From the NCBI GenBank assembly GCA_037140615.1, contig JBAXED010000053.1, positions 1-23,709 of the forward strand: a stretch of 23,709 bases of DNA, read 5' to 3'. The notes beneath the pieces were generated by a model. That model saw only the letters and a program-made list of their open reading frames with translations, did not search any database and had not been told where the DNA came from. The DNA comes from CAINVV01 sp037140615. Lineage in GTDB: Bacteria; Bacteroidota; Bacteroidia; Bacteroidales; Prolixibacteraceae. This document shows positions 6,882-13,552 of the stretch, piece by piece (the first letter of the stretch is position 1; each line of letters starts with the position of its first letter). The translations under genes were made by a program, and so were the position numbers.

Positions 6882-7919
6882 ATGCCAGATACAAAACAAA
6901 TAGAAATTTTAAATTTCATTCAGAACCATGCAAATTGCTCTTCAGGCGAAATTCATAAAGGAATTACGACTTCGATTAGCTATGCGACAGTCAAAAGAGT
7001 ATTATCTCAATTACTTACTGAGAAATACATCGTATTGGAGGGAAAAGGGAAAGGGACACGCTATTTTATTTCACCGTCTTACGAATTGTTATACTCAATT
7101 GACTTAGAAAGCTATTACGAAAAGGAGATTGACGAAAGGCAAATTAAGAAGGAGTTCAATTTAGATATCTTTGATTTATTGGACAAAAATGAGATTCTAA
7201 CCAAGATTGAACTTGCAAAACTAGCTGACTTGCAAAAAAAATACACCGAAAACATTTCTCAATTATCAGATTCTGAATACAAAAAAGAGCTTGAACGACT
7301 TGCTATTGATTTAAGTTGGAAATCGTCTCAGATCGAGGGAAATACTTATTCATTGCTCGAGACGGAAAGGTTGCTTAAAGACAAAGAAACTGCCGCTGGA
7401 AAAACGAAGGAAGAAGCAATTATGCTTTTGAATCACAAAGAAGCAATAGATTTTATTGCCGAAAATCCAGATTATTTAATCCCATTATCAATTCTGAAAA
7501 TCGAAGACATTCATAGTTTACTTGTAAAAGAGTTAGCGGTTGACAAACATTTAAGAAAACGGAGAGTGGGTATTTCCGGCACGAATTATCGTCCACTTGA
7601 CAATGAATTTCAAATACGAGAGGCACTGGAATCTGCCTGTAAACTTGTAAACAAGAAAGAAAATATATTTGAAAAGGCGTTTTTGATATTGGCATTGGTT
7701 TCATACATTCAACCATTTATGGACGGAAACAAGAGGACGGCCAGAATAGTAAGTAATGCCATTTTAATGAATTACAAGCATTGTCCGATTTCATTCAGGA
7801 CTGTTGAATCTTTAGGTTACAAAAAAGCGATATTGCTTTTTTACGAACAAAACAACCTATCGAGATTTAAAGAGATCTTTATTAACCAGTTTGAGTTTGC
7901 AGTAAAGACCTATTTCTAA
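6882..7919 (+). CDS. Fic-domain protein with N-terminal winged helix, non-canonical Fic motif
   Basis: This 345 aa protein has an N-terminal helix-turn-helix (residues ~1-65, ISYATVKRVLSQLLTEKYI). It also has an inhibitory-helix motif SSQIEGN (148-154), matching the (S/T)xxxE(G/N) class II signature, and a Fic domain (~200-340). The Fic core reads QPFMDGNKRTAR (277-288), so the catalytic His of HPFxxGNxR is Gln277. Canonical Fic enzymes use that His to transfer AMP or other nucleotides to protein hydroxyls, so catalysis here is doubtful or different. The rest of the loop (D281, G282, N283, K284, R285, R288) is intact, suggesting nucleotide binding is kept. I recall other bacterial Fic proteins with QPF, so this may be a subfamily trait. 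The gene is monocistronic with its own promoter; autoregulation by the winged helix is plausible. Confidence 0.85.
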   Translation: MPDTKQIEILNFIQNHANCSSGEIHKGITTSISYATVKRVLSQLLTEKYIVLEGKGKGTRYFISPSYELLYSIDLESYYEKEIDERQIKKEFNLDIFDLLDKNEILTKIELAKLADLQKKYTENISQLSDSEYKKELERLAIDLSWKSSQIEGNTYSLLETERLLKDKETAAGKTKEEAIMLLNHKEAIDFIAENPDYLIPLSILKIEDIHSLLVKELAVDKHLRKRRVGISGTNYRPLDNEFQIREALESACKLVNKKENIFEKAFLILALVSYIQPFMDGNKRTARIVSNAILMNYKHCPISFRTVESLGYKKAILLFYEQNNLSRFKEIFINQFEFAVKTYF

Positions 7920-8049
7920 AAAAACACCCCCTCCTCCGCCCTGGGGCAGATTTGTAATCCCATGGTCCGATGAATTAGCACCTGCTATCAATTCAATGGT
8001 AAATCAGCGAAATCAAAGAATCAGGCCAACTGGAAGTGAGTGGATAAGG

Positions 8050-8088
8050 TTATTAAATATTTGAAAATAATTTTCAAATATTTAATAA
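8050..8088. repeat. 39-bp perfect AT-rich palindrome
   Basis: Two 19-bp arms pair without mismatch around a single central base (A8069). The arm contains ATTAAATATTTGAAAA. It lies 131 bases after the Fic gene and 117 bases before the peptide 3 ATG. It could be an operator, a cruciform or a bidirectional terminator; the right arm is followed by AA rather than a T-run on the plus strand. Confidence 0.8.
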
Positions 8089-8114
8089 AAATCTTAAACA
8101 TTCTATTGCATGTA

Positions 8115-8122
8115 TATGTTTG
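8115..8122 (+). promoter_or_regulatory. Possible -7 box upstream of peptide 3
   Basis: TATGTTTG matches TAnnTTTG, 82 bases before the ATG at 8205. No clear -33 box is seen at the expected distance. The 39-bp palindrome ends 26 bases upstream, where a regulator could act. Confidence 0.35.
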
Positions 8123-8204
8123 TAGTATCAGAGTCTCAAATGCACAGTCAAATAAACACAAAGCTGTGCGTTTTTTCTTACTACATATTTAAACAACAAT
8201 ATTT

Positions 8205-8348
8205 ATGCTCCCCACTGATCCCAAAAGCTGCAATGACTTAAAGCAGGATGTAAACTCCTACGAACCACCCAAGATCGAAATACTGGAAATCTCTGTCGAA
8301 AAGGGTTTTGCCGATTCAATCACCGGCTGGGGCGACGGCACATGGTAG
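8205..8348 (+). CDS. Short YxxPxI-motif peptide 3 (47 aa)
   Basis: The 47 aa peptide MLPTDPKSCNDLKQDVNS, YEPPKIEILEI, SVEKGFADS, ITGWGDGTW is the same length as peptide 1. It has the same core and a different Trp-ending tail: ITGWGDGTW against TTDWTPDAW. The tail variation within a conserved leader-like frame is the pattern expected of RiPP precursors. FISUMP copy 3 lies 118 bases downstream, separated by the GGGGCGGCCC element and the heptamer array, the same layout as peptide 1 and FISUMP copy 2. The ATG is the only sensible start. Confidence 0.6.
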   Translation: MLPTDPKSCNDLKQDVNSYEPPKIEILEISVEKGFADSITGWGDGTW

Positions 8349-8365
8349 TGCGATGAGTTGAATTC

Positions 8366-8398
8366 GTAGGGGCGGCCCTGTGTAGCCGTCCGATCAGT
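8366..8398. repeat. GTAGGGGCGGCCC...GCCGTCC interspersed hairpin element, second copy
   Basis: It matches the element at 2148-2178 (GGGGC-GCCCTGTGT-GCCGTCCGATCAGT) and lies in the same position between a short-peptide gene and a FISUMP gene. The two arms can pair with a G-T wobble. Confidence 0.5.
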
Positions 8399-8403
8399 GT
8401 ACA

Positions 8404-8473
8404 GTGAATAATGAACAGTGAACAATGAACAGTGAACAGTGAACAACGAAAAATGAAAAACGAAAAATGAAAA
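8404..8473 (+). repeat. Heptamer tandem array (10 units) running into the FISUMP copy 3 start
   Basis: Ten phased 7-bp units run from GTGAATA at 8404 to ATGAAAA at 8467, which is the gene start. Intermediate units alternate ATGAACA, GTGAACA, ACGAAAA and ATGAAAA. Copy 2 has seven such units, so the repeat number has changed by three since duplication. Confidence 0.75.
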
Positions 8474-10011
8474 CAATCAGATATGCAGCATTCTCGGCGA
8501 TGATAGGCTTATTGGTACTGGCATCTGCCTGCAAAAAGGAGACCACCCCGTTAGTAGTTACACAATCCGGCAGTAAAATTTTGGTGACCGGGCAGGATGC
8601 CGGGACAGGACTTAAATCCACCTTAAGCGCACAAAGTACCGTCTGGGTTGCTGGCAGCGACAAGGTGGGAATCTACTCTGCAGAAGCGCGAACATCTAGC
8701 AGCGTTGCAATTGTCAATATACCGTTTACGGCTGCAACTTCTGCTGCTTCCTCAACTTTCTCTTCTGATCCGGAAACAATGAGCTGGGGAGCAACGAATA
8801 GCTCTCACACCTTTTATGCTTACTACCCTTGGGTGACAGGTACATCTGCAAGTAATGCTGTTCCAGTTTCGCTGGCATCTGCACAGACCCAGTCGGCAGC
8901 CAACAGCAGTGCCCATATTGGTGCCCTTGATTTTATGGTCGCCACACCAGCAACAGTAACCTCACCTGACACGCCAGGCATGGTAGGTAGCGGAGTAAAC
9001 CTATACTACAACCATCTTTTTACTGTTCTTGAGTTTCAGATAATACGCAGTTCAGGTAGTGGAAAAATCACCAGAGTAAGATTGACAGCACCTACAACTA
9101 ACCTTAGCTTAACCTCAGGAACAGTAAATATCACTTCGGCCACCCCAGGAGCAGGTGTTTCTTACACCATTTCCTCACCAAGCGGCACCAAAGAGATCAC
9201 ACTAACCATTACAGGAGGTGTAACTCCCACATCAGATTATGCCACAACACCAAAAATATACATGATGATTCTTCCGGGGGATTTCAGTGCCGAGAATATG
9301 ACAATTGGTTTGGAGTACGAAAGCTCAGGTGTCTTTATAAATACAACCAAAACAGGAAAAATCTTTGAACGAGGCACGAAATATGTTGTTCAGATGGAAT
9401 ATGTAACAGATTTCCATGGATATATCTACAATACGGTCACATCCACTACCACTCCCGCCAGGATTTGGCTGGACCGCAATTTAGGTGCCACCCAGGTAGC
9501 CACCAGCAGCACAGATGCAGCTTCCTATGGTGATTTATACCAATGGGGAAGAGCAGCCGATGGGCACCAAATCCGCACATCAGTTACCACCTCCACACTG
9601 TCAAGCTCAGATGCACCGGGTAATGTAGGCTTTATTTTAGCACCAGCTTCCCCTTACGATTGGCGCAACCCACAAAACGTCAACTTATGGCAGGGATTGA
9701 CTGGCATCAACAACCCGTGCCCGAGCGGTTTTAGACTACCTACCGAGACAGAATTTAGTGCAGAAATGGTAACGTGGGGTTCATCACCAAACGCAGCAAG
9801 GGCTTTTGGCTCACCTCTTAAATTTGCAGCAGCAGGCAGCCGCAACTACAGCAGTGGTTCGCTCGAAGATGTTGGTTCCTTCGGCTGCTACTGGTCGAGT
9901 ACCATACAAGTCAGCACTTATTCAATCTTCCTGTACTTCAGTAGCAATCAAGCCTATACGAGCAACTACTACCGGGCTTTCGGCTATTCTGTTCGCTGCA
10001 TTAAGGATTAG
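8467..10011 (+). CDS. Fimbrillin-like / FISUMP-domain surface lipoprotein, copy 3
   Basis: This intact 514 aa protein has a lipoprotein signal (MKTIRYAAFSAMIGLLVLAS, then A-C22). A fimbrillin-like region covers ~30-310 and a FISUMP domain ~322-514 (IWLDRNLGAT, YQWGRAADGHQ, NNPCPSGFRLPTE, YWSSTI, SVRCIKD). It is very close to copy 2 through residues ~190-320, while the segment just before SVRCIKD is rewritten. At most differing codons there the third base is kept (tac/agc, tcc/aac, cac/ttc, ttc/tgc). It lacks the downstream terminator hairpin of copies 1 and 2 and runs directly into the 44-bp repeat, so its 3' flank was probably swapped by recombination. Predicted surface-exposed adhesin or pilus-like component. 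Confidence 0.85.
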   Translation: MKTIRYAAFSAMIGLLVLASACKKETTPLVVTQSGSKILVTGQDAGTGLKSTLSAQSTVWVAGSDKVGIYSAEARTSSSVAIVNIPFTAATSAASSTFSSDPETMSWGATNSSHTFYAYYPWVTGTSASNAVPVSLASAQTQSAANSSAHIGALDFMVATPATVTSPDTPGMVGSGVNLYYNHLFTVLEFQIIRSSGSGKITRVRLTAPTTNLSLTSGTVNITSATPGAGVSYTISSPSGTKEITLTITGGVTPTSDYATTPKIYMMILPGDFSAENMTIGLEYESSGVFINTTKTGKIFERGTKYVVQMEYVTDFHGYIYNTVTSTTTPARIWLDRNLGATQVATSSTDAASYGDLYQWGRAADGHQIRTSVTTSTLSSSDAPGNVGFILAPASPYDWRNPQNVNLWQGLTGINNPCPSGFRLPTETEFSAEMVTWGSSPNAARAFGSPLKFAAAGSRNYSSGSLEDVGSFGCYWSSTIQVSTYSIFLYFSSNQAYTSNYYRAFGYSVRCIKD

Positions 10012-10055
10012 TTGTGCACAGAGGCTGATTCAGGGCGCAAAGGCACATTGCGCTA
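10012..10055. repeat. 44-bp direct repeat, copy B
   Basis: It is identical to 4158-4201 and follows directly after the FISUMP copy 3 stop codon. In copy A the same sequence follows the FISUMP debris. It contains the GCGCAA/TTGCGC hairpin. Confidence 0.85.
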
Positions 10056-10097
10056 GAAAACTGAATCGGTGAAACTATAATCGAGATGGTGGGGATC

Positions 10098-10151
10098 AGT
10101 AACTACTTCATCAAGCAGTCTGGGCTTTCAGTTTGCTGTTCGCGGGATTAG
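10098..10151 (+). pseudogene. Tiny FISUMP 3'-end remnant
   Basis: The frame reads SNYFIKQSGLSVCCSRD and a stop, matching the ...GFSVRCxRD end of FISUMP domains. Nothing recognisable of the rest of the domain remains. It is the third piece of FISUMP debris in the window. Confidence 0.5.
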
Positions 10152-10180
10152 CTTATTTGATTATCTAAAAATCTATTTGA

Positions 10181-10211
10181 TTTGATTTGATTCTACTATT
10201 TCTTAAATTTG
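10181..10211 (+). promoter_or_regulatory. Bacteroidetes-type promoter for peptide 4
   Basis: TTTG at 10181-10184 is followed after 19 bases by TAAATTTG at 10204-10211, a perfect TAnnTTTG. Transcription would start shortly after 10215, giving a leader of ~90 bases before the peptide ATG at 10308. Three overlapping TTTGA units (10176-10190) offer alternative -33 positions. Confidence 0.6.
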
Positions 10212-10307
10212 TTTAGATCAAACAATACCGGATCAATATTACTCTTAATCAGAGCTGATATTGACGAAATCCAGTCAGCTTATTCGTTTTACTTTATAAT
10301 CGATTCT

Positions 10308-10424
10308 ATGGAACAAATTATTTCAAACGACTTCAAGGATTTGCAGAATGCTGCAACTCCTTATGAATCACCCAAAATTGAACTGCTGGAGATAACTGTC
10401 GAAAAAGGTTTTGCCGACTCTTAG
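10308..10424 (+). CDS. Short YxxPxI-motif peptide 4 (38 aa), first gene before the pqqD operon
   Basis: The peptide is MEQIISNDFKDLQNAATP, YESPKIELLEI, TVEKGFADS and a stop. It is the member nearest the PqqD operon (304 bases upstream) and is the best precursor candidate. It ends exactly at the Ser where peptides 1 and 3 carry an extra nine residues, so any product must come from the EKGFADS part or from the C-terminal Ser itself. The in-frame ATG at 10209 overlaps the -7 promoter box, so 10308 is chosen; it also aligns with the other family starts. The N-terminal MxxxIxxxFxDLQ pattern matches peptides 1 and 5. Confidence 0.6.
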   Translation: MEQIISNDFKDLQNAATPYESPKIELLEITVEKGFADS

Positions 10425-10585
10425 TTTTCGGATTTTTTGGGGGAACATTGTTGTTAATATGGGTCACGGGTCTGCAATTCAGCGAACCGGCAGTAAGAGG
10501 TTTTTCATAAACCCAACTTTGGCGGTACAACTTTGCCACAATTTGCAACCATACTTTTCAGTGAATTAAACAATTCAAATAAATA

Positions 10586-10706
10586 AACGTTTTCACAATA
10601 GGCAAATGGAACACATTAGAAGATTTGTGGTAATTGGAAAAATAGTTCGTTCGATAATTCCTTTTTCATATTGTGTCTTATTTGCCTGCTGTTGTGAAAA
10701 GACGTT
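10586..10706. mobile_element. MITE-like imperfect inverted repeat upstream of pqqD
   Basis: The left arm (10586-10615) and the right arm (10671-10706, reverse-complemented) share AACG, TTTTCACAA, GGCAAAT and ACACA in order, with small insertions. They enclose ~55 bases. Similar AAATAAA/TAAATAA sequences flank both ends. It is either a small non-autonomous mobile element or a long hairpin in the 5' leader of the pqqD operon. The gap 10425-10728 holds nothing else recognisable. Confidence 0.4.
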
Positions 10707-10728
10707 CTATAAATAAAAAATTTCAAAT

Positions 10729-10998
10729 ATGAAAATAGTCCAAGGTTACACCCTTCGCGAAATTGCCGGAGAAAAGATGATCCTGATGAAGGGATCGGCT
10801 AACCTTGATCTCACCAAAGTGGTGATGCTCAACAGCAGTGCAGAGCTGCTCTGGAACACTTTCCAGAACCAGGATTTCTTAAAATCTGAGGCTGCAGATC
10901 TGTTGGTTTCAAATTATGACATTGATCAAGTTCAGGCTGTTGCCGATGCCGAAGCCTGGATATCTTCTATGATGAAAGCCGGATTGATTGAGCCTTAA
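10729..10998 (+). CDS. PqqD-family peptide-binding (RRE-like) protein
   Basis: This 89 aa protein has the PqqD fold pattern: an N-terminal strand pair (YTLREIAGEKMILMKG), VMLNSSAELLWNTFQ, a helical middle and an AWISSMMKAGLIEP ending. PqqD and related RRE domains bind the leader of ribosomally made peptides and hand it to modifying enzymes. It starts a tight run of genes: the next begins 27 bases downstream. The YxxPxI motif in the five short peptides resembles the leader motif bound by PqqD-like B1 proteins of lasso systems. A 27-bp stub of a second copy lies at 15297-15323. Confidence 0.8.
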   Translation: MKIVQGYTLREIAGEKMILMKGSANLDLTKVVMLNSSAELLWNTFQNQDFLKSEAADLLVSNYDIDQVQAVADAEAWISSMMKAGLIEP

Positions 10999-11025
10999 AG
11001 AAAACCAACCTTATTCGTAGACCCG

Positions 11026-12123
11026 ATGCAGCTAACTCCCGAGCAACATGTTCTTTTCAACCTTTTAAAAGTCTCTCTTTGGCCTGGTCAGGATGAGGAA
11101 GCACTCTCTTCGGGATTCGACGAGATAGATTGGGAAAAATTAATCTCTTTTGCCTTCCGGCAAGGGGTATTGGGCGTCTCGTTAGACGGATTCTCAAGGG
11201 GCAAGAAATTCACAGATCAATTACCGGCTCTTCCGAAAGACCAGCAAATAAGATGGGAATTAAGCTTGAAATTCCAGGAGGCAAGAAACAAAAGGCAAAG
11301 AGGGGTGATCAAAGAACTGGTAGCACTTTTCAAGGAAAATGGCATTGAGATGATGTTACTGAAAGGAATCGGACTGAGTGAAAACTATCCCATTCCCTCG
11401 CACAGAGAGTGCGGCGACATTGACATCTATCTGTTTGGAGATTATGAAAAAGGGAATCAAATCATGGAGGACTTGGGTATCGTCGTTGATAGACAAGGAA
11501 CCAAGCATCACAACTTTTTTTTCAAAGGAATTCCCATTGAAAATCACATAACTTTTCTGGATCTCACCTCCGGCAAAATAAATCAGCGACTTGAAGAGCA
11601 TCTGCACAATATTCTTGCAGAGCAGGGTTTTGACACCATTCGAATCGACGATACTGAGGTGCGTATTCCAACGCCCGACTTTACTGCCGTTTTTCTTGTC
11701 CGGCACGACATTACCCACTTTGTTGCCTCAGGACTGGTGCTGAGGTATCTCTGTGATCTTGGGCTTTTCTTTGCCCGAAATGCCTCGTCAATCAACTTTA
11801 GCCAATCATTCAAAATTCTGGAAGAGACTTCCCAAATGAATTTGTTCAGTGCATTCATAAACCTTGCCCAAAAGCACGTGGGAATGCCGCGAAATTCAAT
11901 CCCTGCCTTGCCCTGCGATGAGAACCTGTCAAACCGGATTCTTCAGGATACGATCAATCTCCCCAAAAAAATTTCCCCTGAAGATTTGGCGAAATGGTGG
12001 ATTGTCAGGCGCAAAATGGTGGGAGCATATCGCTTGTTCCAAATGAAATGGAAATACGATTTGATGGATAAGGGGTTTTTCTACCGTCGGTTTACCTCTT
12101 CAGTTCTAAGCGCCCTTAAATAG
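11026..12123 (+). CDS. PF14907-type nucleotidyltransferase, copy 1
   Basis: This 365 aa protein carries the signature LLKGIGLSENYP and RECGDIDIYL (D131, D133 as the metal-binding D-x-D), typical of the uncharacterised nucleotidyltransferase family PF14907. Family members often sit in RiPP gene clusters, including lasso-type clusters with an HPr-kinase homologue. The substrate is not known; transfer of a nucleotide to the peptide or to a phospho-peptide is an inference. It is 27 bases after pqqD and 9 bases before the kinase-like gene, so probably one operon. A paralogue of equal length is at 15351-16448. Confidence 0.8.
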   Translation: MQLTPEQHVLFNLLKVSLWPGQDEEALSSGFDEIDWEKLISFAFRQGVLGVSLDGFSRGKKFTDQLPALPKDQQIRWELSLKFQEARNKRQRGVIKELVALFKENGIEMMLLKGIGLSENYPIPSHRECGDIDIYLFGDYEKGNQIMEDLGIVVDRQGTKHHNFFFKGIPIENHITFLDLTSGKINQRLEEHLHNILAEQGFDTIRIDDTEVRIPTPDFTAVFLVRHDITHFVASGLVLRYLCDLGLFFARNASSINFSQSFKILEETSQMNLFSAFINLAQKHVGMPRNSIPALPCDENLSNRILQDTINLPKKISPEDLAKWWIVRRKMVGAYRLFQMKWKYDLMDKGFFYRRFTSSVLSALK

Positions 12124-12132
12124 AATCTACCT

Positions 12133-13086
12133 TTGAAAACAAAAGAAACCTTTTACATTGCCGGTCACAGGATCGATATTTCTTCAGCCCACACCAAAGG
12201 GCTGCAAATAATACTCGATGGGTTTTCACCCTTTCTTCACAGGAATGTCGTTAATGAATCAGAGGTACCGCTTCTGCAAATTTTGTTAGCCGGTGTTGAA
12301 AATGAGCTGAGAGGCGTGTCCTGTGAAAATGAATCCAAGCTCGTTCATTCTTTTGAAATCGAGGAAGGGAAATGTATCTGTAGCCTAACAAAAAAAGGAG
12401 AAAAATACTTCCTAAGCATTTCGGAAAAACCGGATATTGAAACGAACAATAGCCAAATTAGCCTGGTTTCAACCTTTTGGGAGATGGAGATTGGCTCCAA
12501 TGCAATGACATTCACCTTCGACGCCAGAAAACCCCTTCACCCGGGTCATTTGAAGTTTTCGCTCTGGATGGCCATGGCTTTTGCAGGAATACCAAAACAG
12601 ACGGCGGCTGTACATTCATCTGTCATTGTGTACAACAACCAGGCCATCCTCTTCCTGGGGGAATCCGGTACCGGGAAAAGTACCCATACAGCACTCTGGC
12701 TGAAACACATTCCAGGATCCAGCTTGTTGAATGATGACAGTCCGATAATCAGAGTTGAGTTGAATGAAAAAATGGAACCAACCCCTTTCGTTTACGGATC
12801 GCCCTGGAGCGGCAAAGGGAGATGGTACCTCAACCAACAATATCCCATAGCGGCCATCGTCAGGCTTGAGCAGCATAAAACCAATCATCTGACCAGACTC
12901 AATAAATTGGGGGCTTTTGGAGCTTTGCTTCCCTCTTTCCCCCCGGCATTTCTCCATGATGACTATTTTGAAGGACACATCTGCAACATCATTTCGACGG
13001 TAGTAAAAACAATCCCGGTCTACCGTCTTCAATGCCTGCCTGATAAATCCGCCGCAGAGCTGGTGAAAAATGCCATTTTTCAATAA
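12133..13086 (+). CDS. HPr-kinase-like P-loop protein
   Basis: This 317 aa protein has a Walker A motif GESGTGKST (176-184) and a downstream acidic pair LLNDDSP (D201, D202). GSPWSGKGRW (222-231) and a C-terminal helix follow, a pattern shared with HPr kinase/phosphorylase homologues in RiPP clusters. In paeninodin-type lasso pathways such kinases phosphorylate the C-terminal Ser of the precursor; that role here is inferred. The N-terminal half (1-150) is not recognised. The start is a TTG, chosen because it opens the frame 9 bases after the previous stop and no ATG fits. The stop is followed immediately by the next ATG, so translation is coupled. Confidence 0.75.
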   Translation: MKTKETFYIAGHRIDISSAHTKGLQIILDGFSPFLHRNVVNESEVPLLQILLAGVENELRGVSCENESKLVHSFEIEEGKCICSLTKKGEKYFLSISEKPDIETNNSQISLVSTFWEMEIGSNAMTFTFDARKPLHPGHLKFSLWMAMAFAGIPKQTAAVHSSVIVYNNQAILFLGESGTGKSTHTALWLKHIPGSSLLNDDSPIIRVELNEKMEPTPFVYGSPWSGKGRWYLNQQYPIAAIVRLEQHKTNHLTRLNKLGAFGALLPSFPPAFLHDDYFEGHICNIISTVVKTIPVYRLQCLPDKSAAELVKNAIFQ

Positions 13087-13527
13087 ATGGTCATGAAAAC
13101 GAAAATTATCCCCAATTCAGCGGCTCTGAAGATCATCGAAGAGTACATAAATGCCGGAATGTCGGTTAAGCTAAAGGTGCGTGGCAACAGCATGAGTCCG
13201 CTGTTGCTTGACGGAATCGATTCTGTCATGCTGCATCCTTGCAATGCGACTGAGCTAAAACCGCAAGAGATCATCCTTTTCCGGTACAATGGGAGTTTTA
13301 TTCTGCACCGGATTATCCAAATTAAGTTCTCTGAAGCAGAGGATCAGGTTTGCTCCATTGTCACCAAGGGCGATGCCATGATCCAGACCGAGACCATTAC
13401 TTCAGAGGATGTGGTCGCTGTCGCCTCGATTCCTAAACGGACCTTATTTCAAAGGTTTTACCGGCAAATCGTTTTTACCGGGATCAGGGTTAAAATAAAA
13501 CTGGGTCAGATGCGCTTCGGTGCTTAA
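13087..13527 (+). CDS. S24/S26-family (signal-peptidase-like) serine peptidase
   Basis: This 146 aa protein has the box GNSMSPLL (Ser35 as nucleophile), FILHRII (His74) and TKGDAM (93-98, Asp96). These are the three signature boxes of the ER/archaeal-type signal peptidase I fold, consistent with a Ser-His(-Asp) active site. It lacks a clear N-terminal membrane helix, so it may act in the cytoplasm or be recruited to the ABC exporter. In this operon the likely job is leader removal from the short peptides (inference). It starts at the base after the kinase-like gene's stop; a second ATG two codons later (13093) is equally possible. Confidence 0.75.
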   Translation: MVMKTKIIPNSAALKIIEEYINAGMSVKLKVRGNSMSPLLLDGIDSVMLHPCNATELKPQEIILFRYNGSFILHRIIQIKFSEAEDQVCSIVTKGDAMIQTETITSEDVVAVASIPKRTLFQRFYRQIVFTGIRVKIKLGQMRFGA

Positions 13528-13552
13528 ATATATTCTATACAACTGTTGACAA

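Noticed and set aside
8404..8473. Heptamer array as a CRISPR-like repeat
   Set aside because: Units are 7 bp and contiguous with no spacers; no cas genes are present.
1..10151. Complete diversity-generating retroelement
   Set aside because: No reverse transcriptase, accessory Avd-like gene or template repeat was found; only target-like proteins are present.
10209..10424. Longer version of peptide 4 starting at 10209
   Set aside because: The start overlaps the -7 promoter box and the extra 33 residues have no counterpart in the other four peptides.
11356..11858. Minus-strand frames inside nucleotidyltransferase 1 (and 15564-16085 inside copy 2)
   Set aside because: Both occur at corresponding positions of two paralogues, so they follow from plus-strand codon use; no start context or family match.
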